This document shows positions 8,080 through 16,294 of a stretch of DNA of 64,000 bases, in pieces. The notes beneath the pieces were generated by a model. It did not search any database and was not told where the DNA came from. It saw only the letters and a program-made list of their open reading frames with translations. The stretch is taken from assembly GCA_934659425.1 (NCBI GenBank), contig CAKUHU010000001.1, positions 1 to 64,000 of the forward strand. Direction: 5' to 3'. Positions within the stretch are counted from its first letter, which is position 1; every line of letters starts with the position of its first letter. Position numbers and translations under genes: made by a program. Source of the DNA: an uncultured Oscillospiraceae bacterium (GTDB lineage Bacteria > Bacillota > Clostridia > Oscillospirales > Oscillospiraceae).

Positions 8080-9174
8080 GTGAAGGCGATCGTCAGGCCA
8101 ATTGAATTCCCAGCAGGCCGCCGCGTGCTGGTCATCAGCGACATTCACGGCAACCTGCCCTTTTTAAAGGGACTGCTGGCAAAGGTGCAGTTTTCAAAAG
8201 ACGACATCCTTTTGATCTTAGGGGATATTTTAGAGCGGTCAGAGGGAAGCCTGGATACGCTGCGGTATGTCATGGAGCTGTCCAGGCAGTATACCGTCTA
8301 TACGCTGATGGGGAACTGTGACGAGATCACCCCCAATTTTGTGGATGGGGTGGAGGGTATCCCCACGGCCTTTTATGAGAGATTTTTCCGTATTTGGGGC
8401 GAGAAGTGCGCCCTGGTAAAGATGGCACACCTGGCTGGGGCCAGCGTGGCTTCCCCGGAGGATTATCCGGCGGCCCGGAGAGCCGTTGCCCGGATGTTCC
8501 GGCCTGAGCTGGACTTTTTGCGCGCCCTTCCCCATATTTTCGTGAACCAGAACTATCTGTTTGTCCACGGCGGGGTCCCCCGGGAGGACCGCCTGGAGGA
8601 GCTGGATGCCCGCGTATGTATGAAAAACGACAGCTTTTTGAGCCAGGGGCACTTTTTCCGCCGGTGGGTGGTGGTGGGCCATTGGCCGGTGACGCTGTAC
8701 CACCCGGACATCCCCTCGGCCCGGCCCATTCTGCTCCAGGACCGGCACATCGCCAGCATCGACGGGGGCTGCACGCTGAAGGTGGACGGGCAGCTCAACG
8801 CCCTCATTCTGCCCCAAGAGCCGGGCGGCGAGTTTTCCTATGCGGCCTATGACGGCAACCCGGTGATGACCGCGGTGGATGCGCAGGAGGCCTCTGCCCA
8901 CCCCATCAATGTCCGGTATGGCCACAGCCAGCTGGAAGTGCTGGAGGAGGGGCGGGAGTTCTGCCGCTGCCGTCATTTGGAGAGCGGGAGAGAACTGGAC
9001 ATCCTTACCGATTATCTGGTGCGGGATGAGAATGGAGTCCACTGTGAGGACTCCACCGATTACCGCCTGCCGGTGAAGGCGGGGGAGAGGCTGTCCATTG
9101 TCCGGCGCACCAGCCGAGGGGCGCTGGCCAAAAAAGACGGCGCCACCGGATGGTATTTCGGACGGCTGAAATAG
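8080..9174 (+). CDS. Calcineurin-like metallophosphoesterase
   Basis: Predicted 364-aa cytoplasmic phosphoesterase beginning at GTG 8080, 4 bases after prmA, with the GTGAGGCAG region as a weak RBS. Metal-binding motifs of the family are present in order: SDIHGN (residues 19-24), GDILERS (about 47), GNCDE (about 72), and the late histidines in VHGG and VVGHWPV. The length and the large insert between the third and fourth motif suggest the serine/threonine-phosphatase or Fbp-type branch, and a C-terminal extension of about 100 residues follows (from about 255). The substrate is unknown. Likely translationally coupled with prmA. Confidence 0.85.
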   Translation: MKAIVRPIEFPAGRRVLVISDIHGNLPFLKGLLAKVQFSKDDILLILGDILERSEGSLDTLRYVMELSRQYTVYTLMGNCDEITPNFVDGVEGIPTAFYERFFRIWGEKCALVKMAHLAGASVASPEDYPAARRAVARMFRPELDFLRALPHIFVNQNYLFVHGGVPREDRLEELDARVCMKNDSFLSQGHFFRRWVVVGHWPVTLYHPDIPSARPILLQDRHIASIDGGCTLKVDGQLNALILPQEPGGEFSYAAYDGNPVMTAVDAQEASAHPINVRYGHSQLEVLEEGREFCRCRHLESGRELDILTDYLVRDENGVHCEDSTDYRLPVKAGERLSIVRRTSRGALAKKDGATGWYFGRLK

Positions 9175-9247
9175 AGCGGCTTTGACCGCTGAGCGGAAAG
9201 GCCGGCTTGAATTACATGATAGGGTGCGGGCCTGTTTTGCTTATTAA

Positions 9248-9367
9248 AGTGCAGAGCAGGCTGCGAAGATAGCCCACAAGTGCGTCTTGGGCACCCTCAA
9301 CGGCCGCAGCGCCATCAAGTCCCTCAGCGAAGAGAAGGTTGCAGAGCTCTGCCGGTTGGCCCGGTGA
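9248..9367 (+). pseudogene. Unidentified C-terminal coding remnant
   Basis: A 39-codon frame with coding-like composition, AAKIAHKCVLGTLNGRSAIK..., ends at TGA 9367, but a TAA at 9245-9247 lies immediately upstream in frame and no start codon or RBS precedes it. It looks like the tail of a lost gene. I do not recognise the family. Confidence 0.3.
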
Positions 9368-9437
9368 GAAAAAGCGGCCTGGGGCCGGCAGACGGGGCGG
9401 TCGGGAAGTCACGGATAGAAGAATAGGAGGCAAAAGT

Positions 9438-10337
9438 ATGAATCAAATCGGCTTTATTGGCGTTGGTATTATGGGAAAGGGTATGGTGCGGAACCTGATG
9501 AAGGCGGGCTTCCAGGTCCACATCTATGCCCGCCATCCGGAGAAGGTGGCGGATGTGGTCCAGGAGGGGGCCCTTCTGCACGGCTCCATTGCGGAGTGTG
9601 CCGCGGAGAGCGAGGCGGTCATCACCATCGTGGGCAGTCCCCAGGACGTAGAGGAGGTCTACTTTGGGAAGGACGGCCTGCTTGAAAACGGAAAAGCAGG
9701 CAGTGTGCTGATCGACATGACCACCACCGTCCCCTCTCTCTCCCAGAGGTTGTACGAGGAGGGGAAAAAGCGGGGGTTCCGCATGGTGGACGCACCCGTC
9801 ACCGGCGGAGAGGCGGGGGCCAAGAACGGTACCCTCTCCATTTTGGCCGGCGGCGACCGGGAGAATTTTGAGGCTTGTATGCCCCTCTTCCAAGCCATGG
9901 GAAACAATATCAATTACCAGGGCGGCCCGGGCAGCGGTCAGCACACCAAAATGGTGAACCAGATCATGGTGGCCGGGACCCTGTCGGGCATCTGTGAGGC
10001 GCTGGCCTATGCCCAGGCAAAGGATCTGGACCTGGAGGTGCTGCTCCGCTCCCTCTCCACCGGCGCGGCGGGAAGCAAGCAGCTGGATGCGTATGGCTTG
10101 AAGATCGCGTCGGGAGACTACCGGCCCGGCTTCTTCATCCGGCACTTTGTGAAGGATATGAAGATCGCGAAGGAGGAGGCGGAGAAGAGCGGCCTGGCGC
10201 TGAGCGTGCTGCCCCAGGTGCTCTCAGAGTACCAAGTGCTGGAGAATGAGGGCCTGGGAGAGGAGGGGATTCAGGGATTGATCCGCTATTACCAGGAATT
10301 TTCCGGTTCGGCTGCGGCGAAAGAGAGCGAGAGATAA
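9438..10337 (+). CDS. NAD(P)-dependent beta-hydroxyacid dehydrogenase (3-hydroxyisobutyrate dehydrogenase family)
   Basis: Predicted 299-aa cytoplasmic oxidoreductase of the GarR/MmsB/GlxR type. N-terminal Rossmann signature GFIGVGIMGKGMVRNL (residues 5-20), substrate-binding motif DAPVTGGEAGA near 117, and the catalytic lysine in GSGQHTKMVNQI near 168. The ATG at 9438 has a strong AGGAGG 8 bases upstream; an open frame extends 33 codons further 5' but has no RBS. Substrate could be tartronate semialdehyde, 3-hydroxyisobutyrate or a related acid; the neighbourhood gives no pathway clue. Confidence 0.9.
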   Translation: MNQIGFIGVGIMGKGMVRNLMKAGFQVHIYARHPEKVADVVQEGALLHGSIAECAAESEAVITIVGSPQDVEEVYFGKDGLLENGKAGSVLIDMTTTVPSLSQRLYEEGKKRGFRMVDAPVTGGEAGAKNGTLSILAGGDRENFEACMPLFQAMGNNINYQGGPGSGQHTKMVNQIMVAGTLSGICEALAYAQAKDLDLEVLLRSLSTGAAGSKQLDAYGLKIASGDYRPGFFIRHFVKDMKIAKEEAEKSGLALSVLPQVLSEYQVLENEGLGEEGIQGLIRYYQEFSGSAAAKESER

Positions 10338-10388
10338 GTTCCCGGTAGCCTCCCGGCTGATTCCTAAACCATAAAAAGAGGCGGTGGA

Positions 10389-10460
10389 GGTCTGCGGGCA
10401 GACCTGGTCAGAGCCGGACTGCCGCGCTCTCTGGAATACTGGCGGCAGGGCGGTTTTTAT
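10389..10460 (+). terminator. Probable intrinsic terminator after the dehydrogenase gene
   Basis: Hairpin GGTCTGC/GCAGACC (10389-10405), then ACTGCCGC (10418-10425) pairing with GCGGCAG (10442-10448), followed by GGCGGTTTTTAT. The second stem has a 16-base loop. Confidence 0.55.
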
Positions 10461-10467
10461 CTTTTCC

Positions 10468-10496
10468 TTGACAATATCTTTCAACAGTGATAGTAT
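10468..10496 (+). promoter_or_regulatory. Promoter of the lysine riboswitch-transporter unit
   Basis: Perfect -35 TTGACA (10468-10473), 17-base spacer, -10 TAGTAT (10491-10496). Predicted start is near 10503, just ahead of the riboswitch P1 stem. Confidence 0.85.
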
Positions 10497-10504
10497 CGTG
10501 TCAA

Positions 10505-10681
10505 ATCAAACTTGATAGAGGCGCGGATCTCATCAGTACCGCTGGCAAGGCCAGGCAGCGGCCGGACGGGAAAGGGGGAGCCGCCGAAGGGAGTGTCGGT
10601 GCCTGCCGCCGCTTTACCTGGGCCGCCGGGGAATACCCGCCGGACTGTCACGGTATCTGTGAAGCGCTATCATGGTTCATA
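10505..10681 (+). promoter_or_regulatory. Lysine riboswitch (L-box)
   Basis: Core L-box sequences appear in order: GATAGAGGCGCGG (from 10514), AGTACCGCTGG, GGGAAAGGGGGAGCCGCC and GAAGGG, ACCTGGGCCGCC, ACTGTCACGG, and closing GCGCTATC (10664-10671), which pairs with GATAG as P1. An alternative arm TCATGGTTCATA (10670-10681) overlaps the P1 3' strand and can pair, with one bulge, with TATGAAGCCATGA (10708-10720). Lysine binding should stabilise P1, free the latter and let the downstream terminator form, so the switch is OFF with lysine. Confidence 0.9.
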
Positions 10682-10710
10682 TTGGGCATATACACGGAGA
10701 GCTTTTGTAT

Positions 10711-10743
10711 GAAGCCATGACAGCGGTCATGGCTTCATTTTTT
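10711..10743 (+). terminator. Riboswitch-controlled terminator
   Basis: GAAGCCATGA (10711-10720), 6-base loop, TCATGGCTTC (10727-10736), then TTTTTT. The 5' arm is shared with the antiterminator, as expected for a transcription-attenuating riboswitch. Confidence 0.88.
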
Positions 10744-10760
10744 GAATGGGAGAGAGAAAT

Positions 10761-12401
10761 ATGAAAACCTTGCGACATCGAGTTCTACCGCTGATGACCA
10801 TGCTGTTCCTGTTGTGTATCTCCTTGTCCATCCCGGCACTGGCTGTCGGTGGAGAGGAAGAGGTGGTGAGCCGTTTCTATAACACGGCGTGGGCCTTCCT
10901 GCCCCCGATCATCGCCATCGTTCTGGCCCTCATCACCAAGGAGGCATACTCATCTTTGTTTGCGGGGATTGTAGTGGGTGCCCTGCTCTACTGCAACTTT
11001 GCCCCAGTCCAGACTCTGGATACCGTTATTAACGACGGCCTCGTCACCGCCATTGCCGATAACGCTGGCATTTTCCTCTTTTTGGTGATTTTAGGTGCTA
11101 TCGTTGCCCTGGTTAACGCCTCTGGCGGTTCCGCCGCCTTTGGCCGCTGGGCGGAGACCCATATCAAGACTCAGGTAGGCGCACAGTTGGCCACCTTTGC
11201 TCTGGGTGTGCTTATCTTCATTGATGACTACTTTAACTGCCTGACGGTGGGTTCCGTCATGCGTCCGGTGACCGATGGTCATCAGATTTCCCGGGCTAAG
11301 CTGGCTTACCTGATCGATGCCACCGCCGCGCCCATTTGTATGATTGCTCCAGTCAGCTCTTGGGCCGCCGCCGTGGCCACAGCCACCGAGGGCCTTGACG
11401 TGGGGGCCACGGGGATACAGCTCTTTGTCAAGGCCATTCCCTTTAATTTTTATTCCCTGCTGACCTTTGTGTTTGTAATCGGCCTGACGGTGATGAAGTT
11501 CGATTATGGCCCCATGAAACTTCACGAGCTCAACGCCCGCACCAAGGGAGAACTGGGCGGACTGTCCACTGAGGACAAGGAGGAGGGCAATCCTCGGGGA
11601 AAAGTCATGGATCTGGTCCTCCCGGTGGCGGTTCTCATTGTTTTCTGTGTTATCGGTATGATTTATGTGGGCGGTTTCTTCGGCGTGGATGCTTGGGGCG
11701 GTACTGACTTTGCCGGGGACTTTATCGGAGCCTTTGGCAATACTGATGCCTTTATCGGCCTGCCCTGGGGCGGCTTGATAGTGCTGATTCTCACTGTGAT
11801 CTATGTGGTGGCTCGTCGGCTGATGACCTTCAAGGAGGCAATGGCCTGTATCCCCAAGGGCTTTGTGGCCATGGTCCCTCCTATCACGATCCTGACGCTT
11901 GCTGTTAGTCTGAAATCCATGACCAACTTCCTGGGGATGGATGAGTTTGTGCGGGCGGCCATGACAGGTGCCTCCGCCGGCCTCTACAGCATGCTCCCCG
12001 CCGTGATTTTTGTGGTGGCCTGTCTGCTGGCGTTTGCCTCCGGTACCAGCTGGGGTACTTTCAGTATTCTGATCCCCATTGTGGCCGCTATCTTCCCTGT
12101 GAGCTCCCCCCTCCTGACTGTGGGCATTTCCGCCTGCCTGGCGGGCGCTGTCTGCGGCGACCACTGCTCCCCCATTTCAGACACTACCATTATGGCTTCG
12201 GCGGGGGCCCAGTGCGACCACGTCAACCATGTGTCAACCCAGCTCCCCTATGCCATCACTGTAGCAATGGTGAGCTTTGTCAGCTACATTGTGGCGGGCT
12301 TTGTCCCCAACGCCTTTATCGCTCTGCCCATCGCTGTGGTGTTGATGCTGGCCACGCTCCTCGTTCTCCGGCAGCTCAACAGCGGAAAAGCTGTTTCCTG
12401 A
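10761..12401 (+). CDS. NhaC family transporter, probably lysine transport (lysine-riboswitch controlled)
   Basis: Predicted 546-aa integral membrane protein with a cleavable-looking or anchor N-terminal segment followed by about 12-13 hydrophobic segments. It belongs to the NhaC Na+/H+ antiporter superfamily: FIDDYFNCLTVGSVMRPVTD, SRAKLAYLIDATAAP, and FASGTSWGTFSI with GDHCSPISDTT in the C-terminal half. The ATG at 10761 follows GGGAGAGAG; an ATG at 10746 in frame is part of that ribosome-binding region. It is the only gene behind the L-box and ends at a terminator. Comparative genomics has predicted NhaC-type lysine transporters under L-box control; by that link I infer lysine movement, direction unproven. 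Confidence 0.88.
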   Translation: MKTLRHRVLPLMTMLFLLCISLSIPALAVGGEEEVVSRFYNTAWAFLPPIIAIVLALITKEAYSSLFAGIVVGALLYCNFAPVQTLDTVINDGLVTAIADNAGIFLFLVILGAIVALVNASGGSAAFGRWAETHIKTQVGAQLATFALGVLIFIDDYFNCLTVGSVMRPVTDGHQISRAKLAYLIDATAAPICMIAPVSSWAAAVATATEGLDVGATGIQLFVKAIPFNFYSLLTFVFVIGLTVMKFDYGPMKLHELNARTKGELGGLSTEDKEEGNPRGKVMDLVLPVAVLIVFCVIGMIYVGGFFGVDAWGGTDFAGDFIGAFGNTDAFIGLPWGGLIVLILTVIYVVARRLMTFKEAMACIPKGFVAMVPPITILTLAVSLKSMTNFLGMDEFVRAAMTGASAGLYSMLPAVIFVVACLLAFASGTSWGTFSILIPIVAAIFPVSSPLLTVGISACLAGAVCGDHCSPISDTTIMASAGAQCDHVNHVSTQLPYAITVAMVSFVSYIVAGFVPNAFIALPIAVVLMLATLLVLRQLNSGKAVS

Positions 12402-12429
12402 GTATTTTTCAAATATGGACTCTATTCCA

Positions 12430-12466
12430 AAAGGCCCCGGCGAATCCATTCGCCGGGGCCTTTTTA
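12430..12466 (+). terminator. Bidirectional terminator between the NhaC-type gene and xpt
   Basis: AAGGCCCCGGCGAA, 4-base loop, TTCGCCGGGGCCTTTTT. It serves the plus-strand transporter and, with A-rich sequence on its other side, probably also xpt on the minus strand. Confidence 0.88.
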
Positions 12467-12512
12467 TCACAAAATCCCATCTTTCTTTTTTGCGGAAATG
12501 TGCTACAATAGG

Positions 12513-13103
12513 CTATTGCTGGAGGGGATGGGAGAAGATTACGCCCTGCTCTTCGTCCATCGCTTGGATCCTGGCCAGTGATTCTACTCGGACTCCCTGA
12601 CGGCGGATCGTTTCTCCGCCGGGCTGAAAGGACTTCTCCACGCAGATGCCGGCCCCCACCACAGCGGCGCCCGCTGTGTTTACGAGCTGGATCAGGCCTT
12701 GGAGAGCGGCGCCGTTGGCCAGAAAGTCATCGATGAGCAGTATCCGGTCCTCCGGCAGCAGGAATTCCTTGGCCACCATGATGCTGCACCGTGTGCCGTG
12801 GGTGAAGGACTCCACCTCAGCGGTATACACATCTGCGTCGATATTTTTGGTCTTGCTCTTTTTGGCAAAGATGACGGGAACGCCGAAATATTGTCCGGTA
12901 ATACAGGCAATGCCAATCCCCGAGGCCTCGATGGTCAAAATTTTTGTGACTTTTTCGGCCCCAAAGAGCCGAAAAAACTCCTTTCCCATCTCATTATAAA
13001 GCCCAATATCCATCTGGTGGTTGAGAAAGCTGTCTACCTTCAGCACACTTCCGCCCTCCCGGACCCGGCCGTCCCGGCGGATGCGCTCTTCCAAAAGTTT
13101 CAT
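12513..13103 (-). CDS. xpt: Xanthine phosphoribosyltransferase
   Basis: Predicted 196-aa cytoplasmic purine-salvage enzyme converting xanthine and PRPP to XMP. Start MKLLEERIRRDG is typical of Bacillus-type Xpt. The PRPP loop is ILLIDDFLANGAALQG (about 123-138), the pyrophosphate loop is EASGIG near 60, and FAKKSK is the family's flexible-loop motif. RBS GGGAGGG lies upstream of the ATG at 13103. The leader is only about 25 bases, too short for the purine riboswitch that controls xpt in Bacillus. Convergent with the upstream transporter across a shared terminator. Confidence 0.95.
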   Translation of the reverse strand: MKLLEERIRRDGRVREGGSVLKVDSFLNHQMDIGLYNEMGKEFFRLFGAEKVTKILTIEASGIGIACITGQYFGVPVIFAKKSKTKNIDADVYTAEVESFTHGTRCSIMVAKEFLLPEDRILLIDDFLANGAALQGLIQLVNTAGAAVVGAGICVEKSFQPGGETIRRQGVRVESLARIQAMDEEQGVIFSHPLQQ

Positions 13104-13133
13104 TCCGTTCCCTCCCTTTGTTGTCTGTTCCCC

Positions 13134-13162
13134 ATTCTACAAGAAACCTCCGCAAAAGGCAA
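13134..13162 (-). promoter_or_regulatory. Promoter of xpt
   Basis: On the minus strand, TTGCCT (13162-13157), 17-base spacer, TAGAAT (13139-13134). It lies back-to-back with the promoter of the SLH-GH18 gene, 12 bases away. Confidence 0.65.
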
Positions 13163-13173
13163 CCAGGAGCCCG

Positions 13174-13202
13174 TTGTAACCATTGTCAAAACCTGTTATA
13201 AT
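13174..13202 (+). promoter_or_regulatory. Promoter of the SLH-GH18 gene
   Basis: TTGTAA (13174-13179), 17-base spacer, TATAAT (13197-13202). Confidence 0.75.
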
Positions 13203-13242
13203 GTTTACCCCAATATTTTTTTCTGTCAGAAGGGAGGACCTT

Positions 13243-14871
13243 ATGTCTTGTTTCAAGCGGCGTATATCCGCCTTGCTTTTGGCGGTGGTCCTGTTCTTTG
13301 CCGGCTTACCGCTTTCCATTTTTGCCTACGCCTATACCGATACCCAGGTAACTTGGGCTGCTGATGTCATTGAGAAGGCGGGGGCGTATGGCCTGATGGA
13401 GGGATATCCTGACGGCCGCTTTGGGGTGGGGGAGAACATGACCCGCTCAGAGTTTGTCACCGTTCTGTGCCGGATGTTTTCCTGGGACTTGATCACGCCT
13501 GCCGCCCCCTCTTTTATTGACTGCTCGGAAGGGGACTGGTACTTTTCCTATGTGGAGACGGCCGCTGCCCGCGGCGTGACCGATTTGGGCGGCGCTTTTC
13601 GGCCGTTGGATTACATCAGTCGCTCCGAAATGGCCCAAATGCTGGTCCGGGCCTTAGGGTATCACCGCCTGGCCCAATCCCTTTGGGATACGGCGCTTCC
13701 GTTTTCTGATGTCACAGAAAATAAGGGCTATGTGGCCATCGCCTACGACCTGGGCATCATCACCGGCGTGGAGGAGAATGGCCAGCTCAAGTTCCTGCCC
13801 TCTTTTTCCGCTCCACGGGAGCAGGCTGCCGCTATGCTGGTGCGCTGCTATGAGCGCTACTTCTCCCAGACGGACTGGCTCCATGGCTTCTATGCGGTCA
13901 GCTCCTACTCCCAGCTCTCCTATACCGGTGCCATGGACGCCGTCAGTGTGGGCTGGGCCCGGCTGGAGGTCAATGACGGCGTATTCAGCGTCAACCAGAC
14001 CAGCGCCAATGGAAATGAATGGGTCCAGCCGGAGGGCTCCGAACTGGTGACTGACTATTTAAAAGCGCGGTCTATCCCCTGCAATCTCTCCGTTTTCGCG
14101 GCCTCCTCCACCTTCGCCTCGGTGGTCACCGCCTCGGCCCAGAGGGAAACGGTGAATCGCCTCGTATCTGCGGCGTCCCCCTATGCCGGACTGACCATCG
14201 ACTTTGAGGGACTTCGCTCCGACCAGAGAGAGGATTTCACCTCTTTTATGGCGGCGCTGCGGGCCGCGCTTCCCCGGGACCAGAGCCTCTATGTCTGCGT
14301 CCAGCCCGACACCTGGTTCGGCGGCTTTGATTACAGGGCCTTGGGGGAGATCTGTGACAGAGTGATTTTGATGGCCCACGATTACCAGTGGTCTTCCATC
14401 CCCGACTACTATCTGGGCACCACCCATACATACTGTCCGGTGACCCCTTTTGCCCAGGTATACACAGCGCTCCAGCACGTCACGGATCCAGAGACAGGCG
14501 TCCAGGACAGGAGCAAGCTGGCGCTGGCGATCTCCTTCAATACCACCGGTTTCCACGTGGACGAATCCGGTGCGCTGCTGGATACCACGTTTTATCACCC
14601 CGGCACCGCCACCATCGCCCAGCGCCTTCAGCAGGCGGACTCCCTCCGGGGGTGGGATGAGGAAAGCCACAATCCCTGCTTGGAATATACCGTCGGCGGT
14701 GAGCACTACAAGCTGTGGTATGAGGACGCCCAAAGCGTGGCGGATAAGCTGCAGCTTGCCCGGATGTTCGGCATCACCGGAGTGTCGGTTTGGCGGCTGG
14801 GGATCATCCCGGATTATGACGCCATTCCCAACTATAACGTTTGGCAAGTCCTTTCCTCTGATTGCCCCTAA
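13243..14871 (+). CDS. Secreted SLH-domain protein with a GH18-like (YaaH/chitinase-type) domain
   Basis: Predicted 542-aa exported protein. A signal peptide (basic MSCFKRR start, hydrophobic core, cleavage near YAYA at about 30) is followed by three SLH repeats: roughly 30-90 (GLMEGYPDGRFGVGENMTRSEF), 92-150 (DYISRSEMAQMLVRALGY) and 155-215 (SAPREQAAAMLVRCYERY). Residues 220-540 form a glycoside hydrolase 18-like barrel with LTIDFEGL near 315, whose DFE supplies the catalytic glutamate, and ILMAHDYQWSS near 375. The SLH repeats should bind secondary wall polymer and the barrel probably acts on peptidoglycan or another N-acetylhexosamine polymer. RBS GGGAGG precedes the ATG at 13243; the frame is open further upstream through its own promoter. 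Confidence 0.88.
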   Translation: MSCFKRRISALLLAVVLFFAGLPLSIFAYAYTDTQVTWAADVIEKAGAYGLMEGYPDGRFGVGENMTRSEFVTVLCRMFSWDLITPAAPSFIDCSEGDWYFSYVETAAARGVTDLGGAFRPLDYISRSEMAQMLVRALGYHRLAQSLWDTALPFSDVTENKGYVAIAYDLGIITGVEENGQLKFLPSFSAPREQAAAMLVRCYERYFSQTDWLHGFYAVSSYSQLSYTGAMDAVSVGWARLEVNDGVFSVNQTSANGNEWVQPEGSELVTDYLKARSIPCNLSVFAASSTFASVVTASAQRETVNRLVSAASPYAGLTIDFEGLRSDQREDFTSFMAALRAALPRDQSLYVCVQPDTWFGGFDYRALGEICDRVILMAHDYQWSSIPDYYLGTTHTYCPVTPFAQVYTALQHVTDPETGVQDRSKLALAISFNTTGFHVDESGALLDTTFYHPGTATIAQRLQQADSLRGWDEESHNPCLEYTVGGEHYKLWYEDAQSVADKLQLARMFGITGVSVWRLGIIPDYDAIPNYNVWQVLSSDCP

Positions 14872-14917
14872 GTTTCGTGTCTGCTCCGAATCTCATTTTT
14901 AGGAGGCATCCTTCAAC

Positions 14918-15784
14918 ATGAAAAACCGCTCTTTCAAACAGCTGGCCGCGGAATTGGCCCTCATGTCCCTCGGCGCCGGCCTGGTGGCCGTGGGCGTCTA
15001 CTTCTTCAAATTTCCTAACCACTTTTCCATGGGCGGAGTCTCCGGATTGTCCATCCTGCTGGGCCGGATTATCCCCTCCACCATCATCACCCCCGGCCTT
15101 CTCAACACGGCCATCAACGTCTTGTTTCTGATCCTGGGCTTCGTGGTGCTGGACAAGGGCTTTGGATTCCGCACGGTGTATTGTTCTCTGTTCTACTCCC
15201 TTTTGGTCCAGGCGTTTGAGTGGCTTTGCCCTCTGAGCAATCCCATGACAGACCAGAAGATGCTGGAGCTTTTTTTTGCCGTGATCCTACCTGCACTGGG
15301 CTCAGCTATCCTGTTTAACATCGGTGCCTCCACCGGCGGCACCGACATCATGGCTATGATATTGAAGAAGTCCACCGGCCTGGACGCGGGGCGGGCGCTG
15401 CTGGTCTCCGATGTCCTCATTGCCGCCGCCGCCCTCTTGATCTTTGATATTGAGACCGCCCTGTTTTCCCTGCTGGGCTTGGTACTGAAGTCAGTGCTGG
15501 TGGACAGTGTCATTGAATCCATCAACCGGAAGAAGTCTTTTACCGTGGTCACCCATGATCCCGAGCCGGTCTGTCGCTTTATCAACGAGACCCTGCACCG
15601 GGGCGCTACGATCTGGAAAGGGCAGGGGGCCTATACCCACCAAGAGCAGTATGTGGTCCTGACCGCTCTGTCCGGCCACCAGGCGGTGGCGCTGCGCAAT
15701 TACCTCCGCCAGACAGACCCCCACGCCTTTATGCTTATCACTAACTCCAGTGAGATCTTTGGAAAGGGCTTTCTGCGGGCCTGA
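14918..15784 (+). CDS. YitT family membrane protein
   Basis: Predicted 288-aa inner-membrane protein with five to six hydrophobic segments (about 12-35, 50-75, 80-100, 110-130, 150-175) and a C-terminal cytosolic DUF2179 domain (about 205-288; VTHDPEPVCRFINETLHRGATI). The family signatures GVYFFKFPNHFSMGGVSGLS and STGGTDIMAMIL are clear. RBS AGGAGG precedes ATG 14918. Function of the family is not established. It follows the SLH-GH18 gene by 46 bases and may share its transcript. Confidence 0.88.
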   Translation: MKNRSFKQLAAELALMSLGAGLVAVGVYFFKFPNHFSMGGVSGLSILLGRIIPSTIITPGLLNTAINVLFLILGFVVLDKGFGFRTVYCSLFYSLLVQAFEWLCPLSNPMTDQKMLELFFAVILPALGSAILFNIGASTGGTDIMAMILKKSTGLDAGRALLVSDVLIAAAALLIFDIETALFSLLGLVLKSVLVDSVIESINRKKSFTVVTHDPEPVCRFINETLHRGATIWKGQGAYTHQEQYVVLTALSGHQAVALRNYLRQTDPHAFMLITNSSEIFGKGFLRA

Positions 15785-15806
15785 TTTTTCCGAAGCGGGG
15801 AAGGGA

Positions 15807-16187
15807 ATGCGGTTTACGGACGCCCCGGCATTGCTTTTTTGCGATCATCTGGGTGCCCTTCCTCTCTATAAGACGCTGGAGCAGAAGATCCTCTCCGAGA
15901 TACCGGATGTCCATATCAAGGTACAGAAAGTCCGGATCTTTTTCTCCAACAAAGCACAATTTTGCGTTTGTCTCCTTTTGTCCAGAGGGCAAAAGACCGC
16001 CCTGATCCCTGTTTGGTGGTCTCCTTTGGCCTCTCCCACCGCCTGAGCTCTCCCCGAGTGGATGCTATGTCAGAGCCCTCCTCCCAACCACTGGACCCAC
16101 CATGTCCTGATTGGGCGGGAGGAGCTTGACGAGGAGTTTGTGTTCTGGATCAGGGAGGCCGGCCGGTTTTCCGCTGCCAAGCGGTAG
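15807..16187 (+). pseudogene. DUF5655-like protein, broken by several frameshifts
   Basis: The first frame starts at ATG 15807 behind GGGGAAGGGA and reads MRFTDAPALLFCDHLGALPLYK..., with IPDVHIKVQK and FFSNKAQF, the DUF5655 core. The frame is then lost: SFGLSHRLSSPRVDAMSEP follows in another frame, and WTHHVLIGREELDEEF plus FWIREAGRFSAAKR in a third, ending at TAG 16187. Together they reproduce the family order, so this was an intact gene of about 125 codons that has taken at least two indels. Confidence 0.75.
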
Positions 16188-16294
16188 GAAAAAGCGGAAA
16201 TATTTCCCTCTCGCCTTCTTTCCCCTTCTTTCCCCACCAGAAAATGGTAAAATTTGGTTATCCAAACCAAATGATTGGGAAAGAAGGGGTTTTT

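Noticed and set aside
13104..13140. Possible purine riboswitch upstream of xpt
   Set aside because: The leader is only about 25 bases, with no room or sequence for the aptamer.
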